Assembly: GCF_004375085.3 (NCBI RefSeq)
Contig: NZ_SNAQ03000010.1
Coordinates: forward strand, 124,001 to 188,000
Direction: 5' to 3'
Length of the DNA: 64,000 bases
From: Lewinella sp. W8
Lineage (GTDB): Bacteria; Bacteroidota; Bacteroidia; Chitinophagales; Saprospiraceae
Shown here: positions 61,600 to 64,000 of the stretch, one piece after another
How the letters are laid out: every line of letters starts with the position of its first letter
How positions within the stretch are numbered: position 1 is the stretch's first letter
The notes under the pieces: generated by a model
Databases searched by the model: none
Seen by the model: only the letters and a program-made list of their open reading frames with translations
What the model was told of the DNA's origin: nothing
Translations under genes and position numbers: made by a program

Positions 61600-62574
61600 A
61601 TGATGAAACGACTACTCTTGTCTGCTGTTTTCGCACTGACCCTGGGGTGCGTTCTTCACGGTCAACAGCTGGCGCAATACAGTATGCCCTGGTTGGACCC
61701 CGTACAGTTTAACCCCGCCTACGCCGGCCTGGACAACAGCCTGAGCATTACCGGGACATTTCGCACCCAGTGGACCGGCCTGGAGGGCCAGCCCTCCGGC
61801 CAGCGGCTTAGTGCGCACCTACCGATCTACTACCTCAGTAGCGGGTTTGGCGTGGAGGTAGAACGCGATGAAATTGGCGCCAGAAGACTCAGTCGCTTTG
61901 GTGCATCCTACAATTACCAACTGGTCACCTCCTCGGCCGTATGGTCGGTGGGCGTGTCCGCCCGGATGACGCAGCTGAGTCTCGACGGTAGTCTGCTGCG
62001 GACGGCGGACGGCATTTACGAGGATCCCAACGCCATCATCCATAACGATGATTTGCTGCCGACCACGGCCGTTGACAACAGTACCCTGAGCCTGTCGGCC
62101 GGAATTTTCTATCAGGCGGAGAAATTGGAGGGCGGGGTGTCCGTCCGTAACCTCAATCAGCCCGTCCTGGGATTCTCGGGGCTTGATTACCAACTCGGAC
62201 AACAGTACCACGCTTACCTGCGCCTGAAGTTTGACGTGGTCCGGAACTGGCAGTTGGCTCCGGTATTTTTTGCGGCCAGCGACGGGGTGCAAACCCAGCT
62301 CAGTCTGGGAGCCACGATGCAGTACAACCAAAACATTTTCGTGGGAGCCACCTACCGGGGGTACAACGCCAATACTTCGGACGCCATCGCCCTCATCGGA
62401 GGATTGAACCTCAGCGACAAAATTTCGCTGGCCTACGCCTACGACCTTACGCTTTCGGAGTTGAGGAGCGTTCAGGATGGAAGCCACGAAATCACCATCA
62501 AGTACAACTTGAGAACCAGGATCGGAGCGGGTGTCCCGCCGCCGATTATTTACTATCCGCGGGCCAAAGAGTAA
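61600..62574 (+). CDS. PorP/SprF family type IX secretion outer-membrane protein
   Basis: A 324-residue protein with signal peptide MMKRLLLSAVFALTLGCVLHG. The PorP/SprF signature is clear: QLAQYSMPWLDPVQFNPAYA, GLDNSLSITGTFRTQWTGL and an all-beta body with GGLNLSDKISLAYAYDLTLS, ELRSVQDGSHEITIKYNL. This is a predicted beta-barrel associated with the T9SS and with export of SprB-like adhesins. It lies directly upstream of gldK, the arrangement of porP-porK in P. gingivalis. Start at ATG 61600; ATG 61603 is equally possible. Confidence 0.93.
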   Translation: MMKRLLLSAVFALTLGCVLHGQQLAQYSMPWLDPVQFNPAYAGLDNSLSITGTFRTQWTGLEGQPSGQRLSAHLPIYYLSSGFGVEVERDEIGARRLSRFGASYNYQLVTSSAVWSVGVSARMTQLSLDGSLLRTADGIYEDPNAIIHNDDLLPTTAVDNSTLSLSAGIFYQAEKLEGGVSVRNLNQPVLGFSGLDYQLGQQYHAYLRLKFDVVRNWQLAPVFFAASDGVQTQLSLGATMQYNQNIFVGATYRGYNANTSDAIALIGGLNLSDKISLAYAYDLTLSELRSVQDGSHEITIKYNLRTRIGAGVPPPIIYYPRAKE

Positions 62575-62691
62575 ATCTTTGTGTTAAAAGTTGGTTTATC
62601 CCGCCACTTTAATAATAAGCGCTTCCGGTATTGCGTTTCCGTCGGGAAGCTGCCAAGCAGGGTGTTAAAAACTTTTTGACTTGCGTTGAAA

Positions 62692-62723
62692 GTTGGCAAC
62701 ACCCGGCATCTCGTATATCTTTG
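62692..62723 (+). promoter_or_regulatory. Promoter of gldK
   Basis: GTTG (62692-62695), 20 bases, then TATCTTTG (62716-62723). The -7 box is perfect and the -33 box has one mismatch. Transcription start about 30 bases before the ATG at 62764. Confidence 0.65.
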
Positions 62724-62763
62724 TACCGCTTTTTGAAATTCAGAGGTAAACTCGGGTCTTTTA

Positions 62764-63990
62764 ATGAAGAACTATTTTAACCCCATCCTGGCCACCGTCC
62801 TTCTGGCCGTTTTGCTCACTAGCTGTGGAAGCCGTGAAACCGGCGAGTTGGTTGGAGCACTTGATCGTCCTGACTGGAAAGGCGTACAGCCCTACGGCAT
62901 GGTATACGTTCCTTCCGGAACCGCCCACGTCGGTAACAGTGACCAGGACATCACCGGAACATTTATCCAACGTCCGAAATCCATTACCATCAATGGATTC
63001 TTCATGGACGATACGGAAATCACCAATAACGAATACCGTCAGTTTGTCAACTGGGTGCGCGACTCCATCGCCCACGACATGTTGGGAGACTTTGACGAAA
63101 ACGGGAACATCGACTGGGAGGTAGATCTCTACTACGACGATGAAGCCCTCGCTGACCTTTGGCTCGAAGAGCGTTTTGCCGGCCGTCGTCAGATCAACAC
63201 CAGCCTTTACGAGTATACCTACAAAGAAGCAGACTGGGGTGCAGCCGCCATGGCCCGTCCTAACGGACAGAGCGGACAGGGTATGGATCAGTACATCACC
63301 GAAGAAACGGTGAACATCTACCCCGATACCCTGGTGTGGGTGCGCGACTTCGCCTACAGCTACAATGAGCCCATGGCCCGGAGTTACTTCTCTCACCCCG
63401 CCTACGACGACTACCCCGTGGTTGGCGTTGACTGGCACATGGCCCGCGCCTTCAGCTACTGGAGAACCTCCCTCTGGAACAAGTACAACGAGACCCTCAT
63501 CGAGGAATTCCGTCTCCCCACCGAGTACGAATTTGAATACGCCTCCCGTGGCGGTAAGGAGCACGCTCCCTTCCCCTGGGGTGGCCCTTACGTAAGAAAC
63601 TCCAAAGGTTGTTTGCTGGCCAACTTCAAGCCCGGTCGCGGAAACTACCCCGATGATGGCGGTGCCTACACCGTAGCCGCTGACGCCTACTACCCCAACG
63701 ATTACGGCCTCTACAACATGGCCGGTAACGTTGCCGAGTGGACCATCACCGCCTTCTACGAAAACGCCAACAGCTTCGTTCACGACTTCAACCCCGATAT
63801 TCGCTACAACGCCAAGGACGATGACCCGATCGCCATGAAGCGTAAAGTGATCCGTGGCGGTAGCTGGAAGGACATCAGCTTCTACCTCCAGAACGGTACC
63901 CGGACTTACGAATACCAGGATACCACCAAATCTTACGTTGGTTTCCGGAACGTAATGTCCTTCATGGGGCGTTCGCTGAGCGACTTCTAA
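62764..63990 (+). CDS. gldK: Gliding motility/T9SS lipoprotein GldK (PorK-like)
   Basis: A 408-residue lipoprotein with lipobox LLTSC (Cys 21). The mature part is an FGE-sulfatase-like (SUMF1) domain: GMVYVPSGTAHVGNSDQD, GFFMDDTEITNNEYRQFVNW, PVVGVDWHMARAFSYWRTSL, RLPTEYEFEYASRGGKEH and YNMAGNVAEWTITAFYE, ending KRKVIRGGSWKDISFYLQ. GldK forms the periplasmic ring of the T9SS with GldN. Its own promoter lies upstream, and gldL, gldM and gldN are expected beyond the window. The call GldK rather than GldJ rests on the porP/sprF neighbour and the segment DTEITNNEYRQF. Confidence 0.9.
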   Translation: MKNYFNPILATVLLAVLLTSCGSRETGELVGALDRPDWKGVQPYGMVYVPSGTAHVGNSDQDITGTFIQRPKSITINGFFMDDTEITNNEYRQFVNWVRDSIAHDMLGDFDENGNIDWEVDLYYDDEALADLWLEERFAGRRQINTSLYEYTYKEADWGAAAMARPNGQSGQGMDQYITEETVNIYPDTLVWVRDFAYSYNEPMARSYFSHPAYDDYPVVGVDWHMARAFSYWRTSLWNKYNETLIEEFRLPTEYEFEYASRGGKEHAPFPWGGPYVRNSKGCLLANFKPGRGNYPDDGGAYTVAADAYYPNDYGLYNMAGNVAEWTITAFYENANSFVHDFNPDIRYNAKDDDPIAMKRKVIRGGSWKDISFYLQNGTRTYEYQDTTKSYVGFRNVMSFMGRSLSDF

Positions 63991-64000
63991 GACACATCAT

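Overview
The window looks like chromosomal DNA from a gliding, GC-rich member of the Bacteroidota, most likely class Saprospiria (Lewinella-like). Evidence: gliding and type IX secretion genes (gldH, gldK, porP/sprF, a giant adhesin with a gliding-motility C-terminal domain, a secreted protein with a T9SS sorting tail); a short Bacteroidota-type RpoD and ECF sigma factor; and promoters of the TTTG-N20-TAnnTTTG type instead of classical -35/-10 boxes and Shine-Dalgarno sites. No rRNA, tRNA, CRISPR array, plasmid or phage backbone was recognised.

Layout. 1-14.1 kb is core genome: a truncated metallopeptidase, DUF983, a serine hydrolase, an SMP-30-like protein, an HscA-type Hsp70, an ECF sigma factor, an XRE regulator, a CBS protein, a large BNR/VPS10-like protein, a LolA-like protein and an NrtR-like Nudix regulator. 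14.3-27.4 kb is a defence island: hsdM-hsdS-mcrB-mcrC as one overlapping operon, a convergent XRE/ImmA-PIN pair, then divergent hsdR with a DUF45/YgjP-like metallohydrolase. 27.4-44.2 kb is core again: a methyltransferase, an ABC permease/ATPase pair, grpE-dnaJ-gldH, rpoD, gmhA, an MFS transporter, a T9SS cargo protein, a PLAT/papain-like secreted protein, tyrS and an FtsX-type permease.

44.2-47.07 kb is the most unusual stretch. It is a 2.9-kb array of about 14 double-hairpin units, joined by two related ~90-bp linker types. An AT-rich REP-associated tyrosine transposase (RAYT) gene occupies one inter-unit position, and the array lies between two convergent genes. 47.07-64 kb holds a sterol-desaturase-like enzyme (with a 125-bp inverted repeat in its likely leader), a NamZ-like muramidase, an exonuclease/GIY-YIG fusion, a 2286-residue adhesin with 11 exact-length 54-residue repeats, a MacB-like permease, a thioredoxin-fold DUF255 protein, and porP/sprF-gldK. 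The last pair is the start of the T9SS core operon; gldL, gldM and gldN are expected past the right edge.

Several families of small non-coding repeats are scattered through the window: a 20-bp GC-rich motif in at least seven places, two MITE-like inverted repeats, a perfect 22-bp palindrome, and AGGATT-type repeats directly after stop codons. The resident RAYT makes an active or recently active REP-type system plausible. All functional calls come from reading the sequence; no database search was run.
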